A stretch of 64,000 nt of DNA from Timema cristinae (taxonomy: Eukaryota; Arthropoda; Insecta; Phasmatodea; Timematidae), in contig JBCFYV010000100.1 of assembly GCA_039000515.1 (NCBI GenBank), positions 30,616,421 to 30,680,420 on the forward strand, in the 5' to 3' direction. Every line of letters starts with the position of its first letter. Within the stretch, counting starts at the first letter, position 1. This document shows positions 34,340-46,865 of the stretch, piece after piece. Both the position numbers and the translations under genes were made by a program. The notes below the pieces were generated by a model. It was given only the letters and a program-made list of their open reading frames with translations, was not told the origin of the DNA and searched no databases.

Positions 34340-35255
34340 TAAAAGTGGAAATGGACCTACTTTTGAACCAGTAATTATTTTAAAAATAAACATTATATTT
34401 AAACTAAGGTACATCGCTTGTCTTCATTACTAATTTTATGAACCAAATGTTTTTAAGTCATTACTTAGAAATTATCTTAAGGTCATTTTACAGTGAGAAT
34501 TACTAAGATATTTTCAGTATTTAGCATCATGGCAGATAATTTAACATAGTTGGGGAAAGGGATATCTTGGAAACGATATCAATTAACAATGTCTCAGCCT
34601 ATTCCCACATCACCGGCCAGGTAAGGAAGCCTGCATCCTCTTTACCTGGGTGTGTCATAAGTCGGGATTATCTTACTCTCCGACTCGGCCTGGAATATTA
34701 TGTTCTGTTACTCGGTGTTGTCTCTACCATCGGTACAGTCTAAAAAAATAAATCATGAAATAGACATTTCAAATATATATTTGCAATTATCAATTCGGAC
34801 CCATTAATAACATTAACGAGTAGAACTAGGTTAAATAAAACCAAATTAATATTGATTAGTGACAAAGAATACCATAAAATAATATAAAATCAAATTATCA
34901 GGGTGTAAAATAACAGTAGGCCTATTTATATTTGATTAATAATGAAGTAACGTTACTACTTTTAAACTGCTCATTCATTAAAAATTATGTTTCTTTAACG
35001 TATTGTAAATATTATTTCAATGCGTAGAACCCATATGAATATCTAGTTATTCAAAATTCCAACCCAATACATAAATTACGGTCTACTTTACCTTAACATT
35101 GGTACATGGATAGCATAAAATAACAAGTTTGACCCCTATAAATACTGAACTGTAATGAATTGAAATCATTGAATCACTATTCATAGCTTATATTAATACA
35201 TTTGTTAAAATGGTGCACTAAATCTTTATTGATAAATGATATTAATTAAGAACAT
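34340..35255. other. No confident feature; one short hairpin
   Basis: AT-rich apart from 34560-34740, which is more balanced in base composition. CCAGGTAAGGAAG at 34618 can pair imperfectly with CTCTTTACCTGG ending near 34650. No open frame supports an exon. Confidence 0.35.
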
Positions 35256-35262
35256 ACACAAA

Positions 35263-35375
35263 ACGAGGTCCGGTGACTTTTAATTTTTTAGGCCACGAAG
35301 AGGATCAAACTTGGATATCTTATCACAGTGGACAAACGCGCTATCTACTGATATTCGAATACAAGCAATGATTCA
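35263..35375 (-). mobile_element. tRNA-like SINE head fragment, minus strand
   Basis: Minus strand: GTAGATAGCGCGTTTGTCCA, then CCAAGTTTGATCCTCTTCGT as a B-box-like region. No body assigned. Confidence 0.35.
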
Positions 35376-35759
35376 TTATTCCCTGTCACAACAATCTCTG
35401 AATTATACAATATTATATCTTGATTAAATGTGTATGGGGGTGGAAAATAGCGGCAAGATGGATTGTAAATAAAGTGAATCTAAAGCACAATGGGACCTCA
35501 TACTACAGGTTTTGAACTCTTCCTTACTTAAACCTGGATCCGTCCCGTTTTTTTTTTTCTCTCTTCCTCTCAAGCTTGTTACGTTTTTTGCGATGTTTGC
35601 GAATATTATTCGCGGTTGAGCAGATTGGACTGCTAGTATAGCTAATAAATCAATGTTAAGGGAGAGAAAAAAAACTGCTTTTCTTTACAAATTCGGTTGG
35701 AATCCATTAGTGCAACTCTACATACAAATTGAAGCAAATTAATTGAAATACACATCGGT

Positions 35760-35972
35760 GGGCACGTAAAACTTGGCTAGGATTATTTTTCTGTGAAGGA
35801 AAGATCTGGGTTCGACACCTGACTGGACATACTTAGGGTGTTTTCCCCTTAAATACTATCGCATTCTTCCTCATTGCGAATGCGGGTACATTTAATTTTA
35901 TTCCTATATTTATATACCTATCTTATTCGTTGCGCAAAACCTGAATGGGTAGTAATACTAAGCGCAACGAAT
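35760..35972 (+). mobile_element. SINE-C, diverged
   Basis: GATCTGGGTTCGACACCTGA, TTAGGGTGTTTTCCCCTTAA, TTGCGAATGCGGGTACATTT, tail AAACCTGAATGGGTAGTAAT. The head is decayed. Confidence 0.65.
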
Positions 35973-36164
35973 TAATTAAATATTTTAATTTCTATAATGA
36001 TTGGAAAATTAAAATTGGACACATTAAATATTCCGTTTGTAGGAAAGAAGAAAGCTTTAACATTCGTTTAATAGAGATAAAGTTGTCAATATTTCACTTA
36101 TAAACATATTTTATCTGAGATAGCTACCAAATAATTCTAAACCCTGGCATTTGATGTATAAATG

Positions 36165-36800
36165 GTGGGCAGACCCGAATTGCACCAAATAATTGACCAT
36201 CACTATGAGTTCGAAAAAGGTTCACTAATCCAAGCCCGAAATGCGCCAAGTCCAGTTCAGTTAGAAGAGGGGGCCAGACCCGAAATGCATCAAGTCCATT
36301 TCAGTTAGATTACTTACTTAAAGCCTGAAGAAGAAAACACGTTCCGCGATCTGATCAGCATTTAACCAGCTGATGCAAAACTGATGAGCGGCGCAGATTA
36401 CCAAACTGAAACAACCTGTAATCTAATTCAACTCCTAACCCCTGACCTAGCCTAGCTTAACCTGTTCTAACCTAGCCTAACCTAGACTAAACTATCCTCC
36501 ATTCTCCATTTTGAACAAAGTCATTATGAATTTATATACAACGCCGCAGATCGTGTAAGCGTATCACCGAGCTCATATGAGTTGTTCCTCAATTCGTGTA
36601 CACCGTTCGTATTAATAGTGTACAATAAAGAAATGTTAAAAACAGGGACAAGAAAACTGCAGAGAATCAATCATTCATCGATTAAAAACTGAAACAGCTG
36701 GGTTTTACAGCTAGAGAAATTTGGGTCTGGTTTTGGGAGGTACTTTTGGGTCCTTAGCGCAATTCGGGTCCAATAACTCTCTGAGCCAGGTAGATTAGCA
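36165..36800. repeat. Segment with internal direct and inverted repeats
   Basis: CCCGAAATGC(G/A)(C/T)CAAGTCC occurs twice, ~50 bp apart (36237, 36289). GACCCGAATTGCACC at 36173 is matched on the minus strand near 36765 (GGACCCGAATTGCGC), giving possible inverted ends ~600 bp apart. 36440-36495 is made of CCTAACCTAG-like words. No coding content. Confidence 0.4.
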
Positions 36801-36815
36801 CAATTCAGGTGAGCC

Positions 36816-36816
36816 C

Positions 36817-36856
<40 letters not shown>

Positions 36857-36928
36857 TTATTATTATTATTATTTTTATTATTATTATTATATTATATATT
36901 ATATATTATTATTATTATTATTATTATA
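36816..36928. repeat. (ATT)n microsatellite
   Basis: About 110 bp of ATT repeats with a short AT-only interruption near 36888. Not attached to a recognisable SINE. Confidence 0.95.
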
Positions 36929-37434
36929 GGAAGGCGATGGTCCGGTACGGTGAGTGAGGGAGGCAAGTTATCGTCAATGTGGGGGTTCCCCGTATACATA
37001 TACTCACTTAAATAATACAAATCTCTTAGTGTATTAATCAACATTCAAACACATACAACTTTGTTAGAAAATTACTTTAGTTATATAAGCATTAAATATC
37101 AAGAGTGCCATATTAAACCTTATTATATTTAGTATCTGATGGTCACTTTTAATTTAGTGAATTTAATATATTAGAGTACAACACACCTACCCCTTCATAC
37201 ACATGCTCCTCCCCCTTAACATATTTAGATAAAAATTTAATTGATATAACCATTACGTCTACTTTCTAGTGGAACCTCTCTAGAATAATTGGTTTTCTAC
37301 GCCATTAGATGGTTGATCTCTTAAACCTCCATTCAGAGTTCCTGGACACTCGGCTACAAGGACAAATTAATAAGAAATATTTTTATGAACTTAATTATTT
37401 CTCTGACAGCATGATTATTTAGGCTGACAAAAAG

Positions 37435-37481
37435 CTCATTTCGTATGACCCGAACAAGTAGTAGTAATACGTGGTGCTAAA
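37435..37481 (+). repeat. Isolated SINE T1 tail
   Basis: CGTATGACCCGAACAAGTAG then TAATACGTGGTGCTAAAAC. The preceding body is not recognisable. Confidence 0.6.
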
Positions 37482-37719
37482 ACAAAGCTCAAAATTAATA
37501 AATCTGCTATCAGATGAAAGTATATTAAATTATTATCATTAATATCTTTATATTTGGTTCTAACTACCTTACAGCCATTCTAAAAATAAACAAATAAAAT
37601 ACAAATTATTACAAATGTAAATTCAATTTAAATAAATAAAATATCAAAATAAATAAGTTATAATTATTATAATTAAGTGTTCTATCTTACGTCAGGTCCA
37701 TTCCTTTTGCCAGTTACCT

Positions 37720-39530
37720 TAGACCGCAAATGCGTCCTGTCCTCTGCCTCCTCCTTGAGTTCCATAATTTTATTCTTTCCGTTAAGTCATTTAATATTTT
37801 ACTCCCTTTCCTAAGCTCCTCTTCTCCCAATCTTTCCTTCTATGACTTAGGGCACAAGACAGATCCTCCTAACAGTGTGTTCGATCTAGTTTACTTTGTA
37901 CCGAATAATCACATCTAAGATGGTTCTCTTATCACCCACTCTTCTTAGGAATTAATTTGTAACCCTGACTGTCCACCTGATATTCTCAAGTCTTCTCCAG
38001 TACCACATTTAAAAGCTCTCCAAGTATTTATTTTCCATCTTCCTAAGAGTTCAAGTTTCTGCTCTATACAGTGGGTTGAACCAAATGTAGCATTCCATCA
38101 TATTCTTTTTAATTTTAAAACTCAAATTTATGGTCAGCGATAACCTATTCTTGTTGAAAGCTTCCTTCGCCAAGGTGATCCTCGATCTAATTACTTTATT
38201 GCAGTAGTCTTTTATCAGAATACTTCGCAGGTACTTGAACTGTTCTATGTTTTCCAACTCTTCGTTTACAATTTTTATTTTCAGCGGCCTTTCATTTTTG
38301 AAATCCCCATCACTTTTGACTTCTCCATGTTGATATCCATCCCATATCTTCTCTCTTATCTCCACCAGCCGGTCCATCATTTCCTACAACTCTTCTTTAT
38401 TTTTGGCAAGCAATGCTAGATCATTTGCGTATTTTATTGTGTTGATGACCCGTCCTCCTATCCTGAAATTACCACGTCCCTCCATGACCTATCTGACGAA
38501 CCACTCTCCATAAAATTTGAACAGACTGGGTGACAAACAGCATCCCTGCTTCACTCCTCTTCCTAACTTTACGCTGTTGGTCTCTCCATCTTTCAGCCTC
38601 ACCTTCATTCGCTGTCCTAGGTACAGGTTTGCAATCAGCCTTCTGTCTCTCCAGTTGATGTTAATCTTCTTGAGTATTTACATCAGTTTCTTCCACTTCA
38701 CTCTATCGAACATCTTTTGCCAGTCGATGAAACCAATGTAGACTTCTCACATGACTTCTAGCACTCTATCTTAAATTATTCTCAGGATTTTGATGGCATC
38801 TTTGGATCCTTTTCTGAATCCAAATTGTTCTTCTTCCATCACATTTTATATTCCAGTAGCCTGTTGAGTATTCTTACCACGATCTTCTCTACATGCGAGA
38901 TTAGGCTGATAATCCTAGTCACTGCATGTCTTGGCTTTTTTTTTATTCTTATTTAGAGCTACTTTGGATAAACCTAGAAAGTCCCTGGGTCATTCTCCTG
39001 TTTTCTATATGTCATATTTTTAAGTTTAGTCAGAGTTACTAATCTGTTGTTTCCCAGTTCCTTCAGAAGGTCAGCTAGTATTTCGTCATCTTCATCAACT
39101 TTTCTTCTTCACATTAACTTTATGGATCACTCTACTTCATTTTCTAAAATGATGGAGCCTTTTTCGTCTTCTTCTACCTCGTCTTCTGCTTCAGTCTCTA
39201 AATCAGCTTGTCAGCTTTTCATGTCGTACATTTTTTATATATCTTTCGCAAATCATAAAAAACTCTTTATGATCCGTCACCATCTGACCTTTGGGTTTTT
39301 ATATTCCTATTGTTTGCACACCTTTGTTTTCATTCCCTCTTATTTCCTTTACTTTCTAGTACATGAAGTCATGCCTTCCTCTTCTTTACAGTTCAATAAT
39401 CTCATCGTATGTATGTCTTCTCTATATAGTCTCTCCTCTCTTTGTCTGTTTCTATCCCTAACTCATTGCTTAGCCTCCTATATATTTCATTGTTGATGTT
39501 TTCAATTTCTTTCTTTATTCCATTTTCTGA
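37720..39530 (-). pseudogene. Non-LTR retrotransposon reverse transcriptase relic
   Basis: Read on the minus strand, the blocks come in the right order for a LINE ORF2. A linker segment (ILADLLKELGNNRLVTLTKL, about 39090-39020) comes first. Reverse transcriptase blocks follow: EEQFGFRKGSKDAIKILR, FIDWQKMFDRVKWKKL, GVKQGCCLSPSLFKFYGEW and IKYANDLALLAKN (38440-38400). Next is a 109-codon open piece (38380-38051) with EELENIEQFKYLRSIL and RSRITLAKEAFNK, and the C-terminal region ends with KNKIMELKEEAEDR near 37735. At least six stops interrupt it. The active-site box YADD reads YAND, so the catalytic Asp is Asn. EN domain and 5' end were not found. Clade is not assigned. Similar C-termini are common in arthropod LINEs. 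Confidence 0.88.
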
Positions 39531-40200
39531 AATTATAATTTAATTCAATAAAAGTGATCTTATTCTGTCTTAAGTTTAAGCGGCTTGTAGTAAATAAAAG
39601 TATTTTTAACGATTATTGTGAAATAGTGATAAGTAAAATACTACTTTTATACTAATTTACAAAAAATCACGACATATTTTAACCAAGGAAAGATATCTCA
39701 AAATAATGTTTACTAAATCTTTACACACATGTGATTTTAAAAACCTAATCGCATTCGAGTAATAACATTTTAAAGGGCTAATAATTCGTGTACGGTGTTT
39801 TTATACTTATTTTTTATTTTAACCTCGGAATCGTGATTTAAAAAATACATACTGGAAGTGAAAGAACGTGGGTAAGCTAGGATTCCTCATTAATGCAATA
39901 CTGATGGTTTGGTGGTGACAGCAACACCAACTAATAGCCTTCATAATTCACATCGATGAATAGAGCCCGTTAATCCAATCCTGAACCACTCATAAAAGAT
40001 TGAATTGCTGCGTAATTTGTTTTGATAACGACTAGAGTATTGTCAAGGATGATTTCAAGTTTTGGAAGAAAGTGACATAAGTCACACAAATAATGTTTGT
40101 GTTTCATTATAGGCAAGTTGGAATTAATTTATATTTATGTATAGAATAAATGCTTGTAATAACCAAAGTATTATTACCTCTATTTTGAGATAACATTTAA
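39531..40200. other. No feature recognised
   Basis: AT-rich sequence without a recognisable gene or repeat. Confidence 0.5.
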
Positions 40201-40239
40201 AAAAAGTGATTTTCACCTCTATTGTTACAAATTGTTGAC

Positions 40240-40600
40240 CTCATTATTATTGGGGTAAAAATTTGTGGGTTTAAACCCAACCGAGGTAAATGGATTTTTC
40301 TTGACTGATAAAATCCATTGCACAACTTCTTTCGGAGGGGTAGTAAGGCCATCGGTCTCATATCGATTGGACTGTGGCATATAAAATATACCTGGAAGTT
40401 ATGTGAAAATAAAGTTTTCCCAGCAAAATTGGTAGGACTTTGCGCGCTCGCTCATAGAAATTCGGTATGTATCGCAACGGGAAATCACCTTACTTCCTGA
40501 ACTCCCCTAGTACATGTGATTTCCACCAGATGGTACAGTCAGCACTAACCAGTTGAAGAGCTGAGCGAATGTCTGACTCCGGATGGATATAAATAACACT
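40240..40600 (+). mobile_element. SINE-E copy
   Basis: Shares with 57899-58195 the ordered words CACAACTTCTTTCGGAGGGG, TCGATTGGACTGTGGCAT, CCTGGAAGTTATGTGAAA, GCAAAATTGGTAGG and CGCTCATAGAAATTC. A GTGGGTTTAAACCCAACCGA head remnant precedes. T2 tail not identified in this copy. Confidence 0.65.
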
Positions 40601-40980
40601 AAGCCAATCTTCGGCTTGTTGACTTAAGAAGAAAAAAAGAAGTAGCTTTTAATTAATACAAATTTAAAATTACATAGCTATACTTAGGGCATTGTGTTCC
40701 ATTTGACTACTTGCTTTGACCAAGTTGACTTTGTTTATGCTCTCCGAGCGTCAGGCTGGCTGATTGATAATGGTTACTATACAGTTCTCATTGGAGAAAT
40801 TAAAGGAACTTCACAATGGCTCTTTGGTGAAAATAAGATAGATTACTAAATATGACAGAAAATAAATGGTACGTTGTATCACACAGAATTTATCTCTCTT
40901 TAATATTAATATAGAGGCATTTACTAAAAACATGTAAAATTTGTGAAACTAAATAATAAATACTGTTGCAGAAACAAACA

Positions 40981-41250
40981 CCCGCCTCGATGGCGTAGTT
41001 GGCTAACACGCTTGTCGTGTTGAGCTCGACTTCTGAGGACGGGGAGATCGAGGTTCGAATCTCGGTCGGGTGAACTGGGGGTGGTTTTTCCTACATGGTT
41101 TTCCACTCTTCCTCCACGCAAATGCGGGTTCACTTCATCTAATTCAACCTTCCCAGTTCCTAGTCCATTATAGTAGTTAGTACTTAAAGCGTATAACCCG
41201 AACGGGTAGTAAGACTCGGTGCTAAATAATAATAATAATAATAATAATAA
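40981..41250 (+). mobile_element. SINE-A, full-length, 12-bp TSD
   Basis: Near-consensus copy, perfect B box GGTTCGAATCTC, T1 tail with eight TAA units. TSD TGTTGCAGAAAC at 40964-40975 and 41252-41263. Confidence 0.94.
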
Positions 41251-41699
41251 ATGTTGCAGAAACACTTCACCAAAGAGAACAAATGGATTAATATAAACTG
41301 TTACAGAGACATAGAGAAATATCATTTCTAAGTACTCATAAAAATGTATATATGGTTACTTATAGCCCAGAAACAATTGGTTTTATGAAAATATATTACA
41401 GATTATAATATTTTTAAGTTTTACATTCTTACCATTTTACAATGTTAAGTTAAAGTCAAATAGTTGCGAAGATATGATCAAAATGGAAATCTCGTTTGGT
41501 CTACTACTTTGCAGAAATTGTTTGTCTGGCAAGCATCGTTAGTTCATCAAACTCTAATTCCATTTCTTCAATATTCGTTTCATGCATTTTATTCATATAT
41601 TTGTAACGATACTGATATTCCTAGAATTAAATGAATTTTCAAAAAATATATCTCTAGCCGATTTCGCGAAATTGGCGGGCTCATTTAAAAGGGCCACCG

Positions 41700-41965
41700 G
41701 GCGTGGGGTTGGTGACTCCTGGTCTAAGGACTTAATATCGCGATTGACTAGACTGCCAATTAAGGGGAGATCAGGGTTAGATCCAGGTCAAGTGAACTGA
41801 GGGTAGTTTTATCTAAATGGTGTTCCATTCCCACTCCAATAAAATATGAGTACACTTTCTCTACGTTCAACTTTCCTCATTCAAAAGAAATTAAAGTAAT
41901 TAGTACATAAGCGTATATACCGAATGGAGAGTGAAAGGCAGTGCTAATATATTCATACATCAAGT
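41700..41965 (+). mobile_element. SINE-C
   Basis: Head remnant TGGTCTAAGGACTTAATATC, GGGGAGATCAGGGTTAGATC, AATGGTGTTCCATTCCCACT, AAAGTAATTAGTACATAAGC, tail ATACCGAATGGAGAGTGAAA. Diverged. Confidence 0.75.
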
Positions 41966-42405
41966 CACGCTATCTGCACCTGTCACTTTTGATAAATATT
42001 ATCAATACCTCTAGAATAAAACAAATAATATAGTAAGAAGTTATCAATGTTGTCCACAAAGAAATACTTTTGAATATTCTAAACATTTCTTCCAACCAAA
42101 ATCTGGCTATAGATGCAATCATTTAAAAATAATAGTTTTTCATAAGTATGTAAGCTATATAACCTCTTTTTATATTATATTGCATTTAAAAATTCATTAC
42201 ATTAATCTATTTCCCTCATACTAGGCATATTTGTGTTTTGTTCATTTTTTATTATTACGTTCAACGACAAGGCTGTTAATGACTTATTCTTAAGGGTGGA
42301 GTTTGAGAGCATATCTTATAAAACTTATAATACACCTGCAATAACGCGAAGAAAGAATACTACAGTCTCCAAGGTGAAAAATCAGCCTGAGATTTTTAGG
42401 TCGAG

Positions 42406-42409
<4 letters not shown>

Positions 42410-42466
<57 letters not shown>

Positions 42467-42708
42467 TAGCCCCGCGTCTTACTACCCGTTCGGGTTATAC
42501 GCACTTACGCTAATGTGTAATGGTAGAGTGATTGTGAGATGAAATGAAGGACCTACAGTTTAACGTGGAACCCGAACCACGGTGGAGGCCTGGCATTCCC
42601 CACATTCACAAGATGTCTTGTCAGAGGTGAAGGAAGGGTTTGGAAATCAGATAAATTTGTGCTGGGATCGAGGATTGAACCCCGGACCCCAGCACAGAAG
42701 TCTGACAT
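42410..42708 (-). mobile_element. SINE-B, minus strand, head-truncated, 12-bp TSD
   Basis: A (ATT)n run of ~55 bp, T1 tail, body and the inner part of the head, ending at GAAGTCTGACAT. About 30 bases of the 5' head are absent. TSD AGGTCGAGATTA at 42398-42409 and 42709-42720 proves that truncation happened at insertion. Confidence 0.93.
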
Positions 42709-42799
42709 AGGTCGAGATTAAAACCTCAATCTCCTTGTCGAATGATTTTCTGTAATTTGCGAGCCTGACGCCTTAAATCTGATGATAATTGCATTTTTC

Positions 42800-44670
42800 T
42801 CGATACAGTATCATTGTACATACCATGAACAGATGTAAAAATACAAATAAAATTTTAAATATATGTGTGTTTAAACTGATATATTATTTTAGTTTTAAGT
42901 TTCAACCCGCCTATTTCTGAAACAGTTGTTTGGATAAAACTAACGAATATAAAATGAATGGCATTGCTACATATTGTTTGTCTCAAGCTTTGTAATCGGG
43001 AAAATAACTAACATAAGATTATATAAAAATAAGCAAATAACTATAAACTAATTAAGTGAGAATTGAGCGGAGAAATCCCACTGAGGGAAAGAGGAAACTA
43101 TTTTAGGAAAATCAAATACTCAAATGTGACAACTTCCTTTCTTCTGGATTCTATAGGAGTAAAGATCACACAAACATTTAAGAACAAAAAAGTTTTGTTT
43201 AATATTTTGGCATTATTGTTTTTATCAAATAAATAAGAAAAAAGAGAAGAAAAACACTAATCCATTTTGGATTATCAAAAACTCTTTAAACTGTATTCTA
43301 AACAGTTATGCTAATTCGAAATGGAGTAATTCAGTGGTTTTCTTCATATTTTTCTTCTATGTTTTCATACTTTTTTTGATAAACGCGATAAGAACCAAGT
43401 ATAAAAACTTTGTGTTTAAATGTGTTTGTAACTTTTTCTGCAATAAGGAGCCGTAGGATGTCACTTTGATCCATCCCACTTTTTTTTCTTTTTACCTAGG
43501 TGAGCTTTCTTCATTCAATTTTTATTTAATTAATTGATCCCTCCATGTTTTCACAAATTCTCATTGTTGTTTATAAATTTTTTGTCGTTGGGCCACTTCA
43601 ATGTTAAATCATTAAATATATGTTAGAGATTTCTTAACTCACGAAAATAAAATTAATTATTTTAAGTTTGATTAATGATGAATTCAATTTTCTTAATTTA
43701 TTTTTGAAGTTTATAAAACAAAGTAATCGCACTCATGGGACTTGGTGAGTAGGTACGGTCCACTCTGATAATGTTTAAGAAAAGTTTTTGTTCCTTAAGA
43801 GCCTTGGGAAAGTGGTGGGTGGGTTTGGAAGAAAAGAGGACACGTAGATACGCGCGAAAGAACCGGTCATAAATTTATATCAACCTGAATACGGACAAAG
43901 TTATTTTAAGTCCAAAAGTTAGACTTCCACTAGAATAAATACAATATTTTATTTTGTACCAGCTAAATCAATTTAAAATGAAGTTTTTTATTAGTGTTAC
44001 GAGTATTACTGATTATTAGAGCTATTCGGAACGTGCATTTATTTAAGTTATGAAAATAGGGAACGTGAGTAAAGGTAAGTGTTTTTGCAGTTTTTTTAGA
44101 GCTAATAAAAAAATATTTCTCTACTAGAAACATAAAGTTAAATTTTATTCACATGGTAAACTCAACAGTTTTTTTAATAACCGTCAAGGGTGTCCAGGAA
44201 TTTAATAACCAACTTTTTCTCTTCATTTAAATGTTTGTTTGATAATGCTGCTATGCTCATGACAGAGATTCAACAATTATTGTTGATATCATCATGTGAA
44301 GGATATTATTATCTATATTTCTATTTTATATTTTATATTTCTATATTTTATTTATTTTAGGCCAAAAAAAGTTTATCTATAAAAACTGCAAAAACACTTC
44401 CTTTATCTCTTGTTCCCTACATCCATACCTTAAGGGCACAGGATAAGAAATAAAAGTATTAAAGAGATGCATTAAATTTATCTTGTAAAGGATTAAAAAA
44501 CATTGATAGTCACAATATGAAAAAACACATTCATACGACATCTATTCTGGAATCAAAATCTAAGTTCTCGCTTTGAGTTTTATTTTTAATGACACCTTAC
44601 CTTGATTGTTTAAACAATATCAAGATAAAAATCATTTTCCCGTCACTCAAACCCTAGCCTCCTGTATTTG
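42800..44670. other. No feature recognised
   Basis: AT-rich, without SINEs, terminal repeats or open frames of note. Confidence 0.5.
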
Positions 44671-44679
44671 CGCTGGTAA

Positions 44680-44815
44680 CCACATGGTATAGTGGTCAAT
44701 TTTCCAATGTAATATATTTCCAGTGACGAGGAGGTAGAGGTTCAAATCTCGTCCTGGTGTATCGGGGATGGTTTTACAAAGTTTGATTCATAAGTGTGTT
44801 ACAACCCCACTCTTA
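44680..44815 (+). mobile_element. SINE-C head and partial body
   Basis: GGTAACCACATGGTATAGTG, GAGGTAGAGGTTCAAATCTC, then GTGTATCGGGGATGGTTTTA. The 3' half is lost. Confidence 0.55.
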
Positions 44816-44849
44816 GTCCTATTATTTACGACCTTAAATAAGATAAAAG

Positions 44850-46515
44850 GGAGCGGGAGTAAGCTACAAGTGACAAGGGAAATTATTATCAATATTTAAA
44901 AGCAACAATATTAACGGTTTATTCAAACAATAACATTAGAGCAGAAAACTTTACAAGGTATCATTAATCAAACTGTGATATGTTGAAAACCAAACAAATT
45001 GATAATAACTTCATATCTTTAAATTGCGCAGATAATTTAAGAGAGAATTATAAACTTGTTATACATCCAATATTCAAATGGGTAAGTCTTGAAGAGATAG
45101 AACAACGTAACGGGTTGAAATTAGTACAATAAATAAAAAATATTTTTATCCAAAGGATAATACATAAAGACTAATTAAGGGCCTAATGGGCGCCTTCAAA
45201 ATGTTAAAGTGTATTTTTTATATCAAAGAATAAAGACTTCAGAAACGTTAACTTTACATGTTAACTTTCTATAAGAGACTTTAAATTACGTGAGAGTTTG
45301 GCTAACAGACTTTAGTATAACTCCCCCGGGACTATCAGATCCTGACATATAATAGGAAATGAAAACAATAGCCCTATTAGTAGATAATAATCAAAATATC
45401 ATATTTAGAAGCAAACCATAAAAAAGATTAGAAAATATACTAAAGTTAATTAATTTCATAATTAATCAAAATGATCAGAATAGTACGTTACATTAAACTA
45501 TATATCAAAATGCAAACAAAAATAAGAAACGATATGTTGAAGTTTACAAAATAATTACTATTATCCGCAATATCAAAAGAATTTACATTTAACTCGTTCA
45601 ATTCCAAGTCAATTAACAATTGTGGCTATCTAAAAGATTTAATACTCGAAAAGACTCTAGCGCCCAAGTGGCGACAGACAATATATAGAGCCTCGTTTCA
45701 AATTTAAACATAAGGTAAGAATCAATAGATTTAGATAATAGAAAATTTTCAACATCTAGTATGGCTGACTCTAAGAGTTAAAATTAAATTGTAGTCCAAT
45801 AAGTAAATCGTCATAGTTACGATTCTGATGAAGATATATATATATATATATATGTTTTATCCTGACATTGTCTAGGTCCAGGACTATGTTCCTCGGTCAA
45901 GCGATGTAATAAAATAGTAATTTTAGCATACACGCACATCACAATATATAGTGGGTTTCATCGCAATAGAATCAAGGTGGGAGAAACTGAACGCACGGTC
46001 TATGACGTCAATGCGGCTTTGGGTGATCACGTAGACCATTTGTTGTCATGGCTCCATCCAACTTCTAAACCATATCTTCAATCACCTGATGTTTTGAAAG
46101 CAGTTCATCTCTTTACCATCAGAGGGCAGGTGAATAGGTGAATAGTCATTATCTAGTCGTGTCTAATACTGGTCGACCCATTACGTGTTAGTTGAAAAGG
46201 ACGGAGTGGACTTCTTCTTGTTGGAACATCGTAGCTCACTCGGCCCACTCGTCAATTTAGGATGATAGATATAGGCCATTCTTGGTGGTTGCTAGTTTCA
46301 GAAGATTCATTCGGGAAGTACATGAACAGTTTTATTATGTTGAAATTGATTATGTAGAGAGAATAATAGTTCATAATTGTTTTATTATTTCGTACCAGCC
46401 TACGTGAACTACAATAGAGAAGATTACTATTGTTGGGATTCTATTAGTGTCGGTATAATTGGAGTGGGTAGTATGAATTACAGAGAGTTATGCGTAAATA
46501 TCAGCATGGGGTGGG
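44850..46515. other. No feature recognised
   Basis: AT-rich, with a (TA)n run at about 45833-45852. 45950-46310 has a more balanced base composition but no recognisable protein or repeat. Confidence 0.45.
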
Positions 46516-46519
46516 TCCT

Positions 46520-46860
46520 ATTGTAACATAATGCAATGTAATGTTACAAGTGTAGGTAACCAGATTTTCATATATTGTTTCTCACTCTCCTCTTACGCAT
46601 ATTCGAGACAATTTTCTCACACTTTTATTTTCTTTGACTACACCCTATTAGTGCAGATAAAGTAGCCCCGTGGGTTCTTTGGTGCTGACTGTCAGAAGTG
46701 ACAGCTGCTAAGCACATGTTTTTGCAGACATATGGTTCGGCGTACATAATTTGGTCTGGTAACTTTTAAAAACCGTCAGCTGTCAGTCAGCACCAAAGAA
46801 GTCATGGGTCTACTGTACATGCCTATAGCTTGGATAGACAGTAAGACGTGGAACATAGCT
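46520..46860 (+). mobile_element. Old SINE-C interrupted by a MITE
   Basis: Left piece: CAGATTTTCATATATTGTTT, CTCACTCTCCTCTTACGC, CACCCTATTAGTGCAG. Right piece: TGTACATGCCTATAGCTTGG, ATAGACAGTAAGACGTGG. The two pieces would join naturally in the SINE, with the 154-bp inverted-repeat element between them. Confidence 0.6.
46661..46814. mobile_element. 154-bp MITE with ~30-bp terminal inverted repeats
   Basis: The left end AGTAGCCCCGTGGG plus TTCTTTGGTGCTGACTG (46675-46691) matches the right end inverted (AGTAGACCCATGAC plus TTCTTTGGTGCTGACTG; right arm CAGTCAGCACCAAAGAA at 46784-46800). The inner 17 bp are perfect and CAGCTGTC/GACAGCTG extends the symmetry. No coding room. Nested in an old SINE-C. 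Confidence 0.8.
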
Positions 46861-46865
46861 TTCAT

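Noticed and set aside
34560..34740. Balanced-composition patch with CAGGTAAGG resembling a splice donor
   Set aside because: No open frame or partner acceptor. The donor-like word is part of a small hairpin.
36809..37015. Isoleucine/leucine-rich 68-codon frame resembling a membrane protein
   Set aside because: Translation of an (ATT)n microsatellite.
39047..39496. 149-codon serine/phenylalanine-rich plus-strand frame
   Set aside because: Antisense of the LINE relic, which reads sensibly on the minus strand.
40924..41325. 133-codon frame sharing protein words with other frames (e.g. at 63055 and 5696)
   Set aside because: The shared words ([19 protein letters not shown]) are translated antisense SINE-A, not a protein family.
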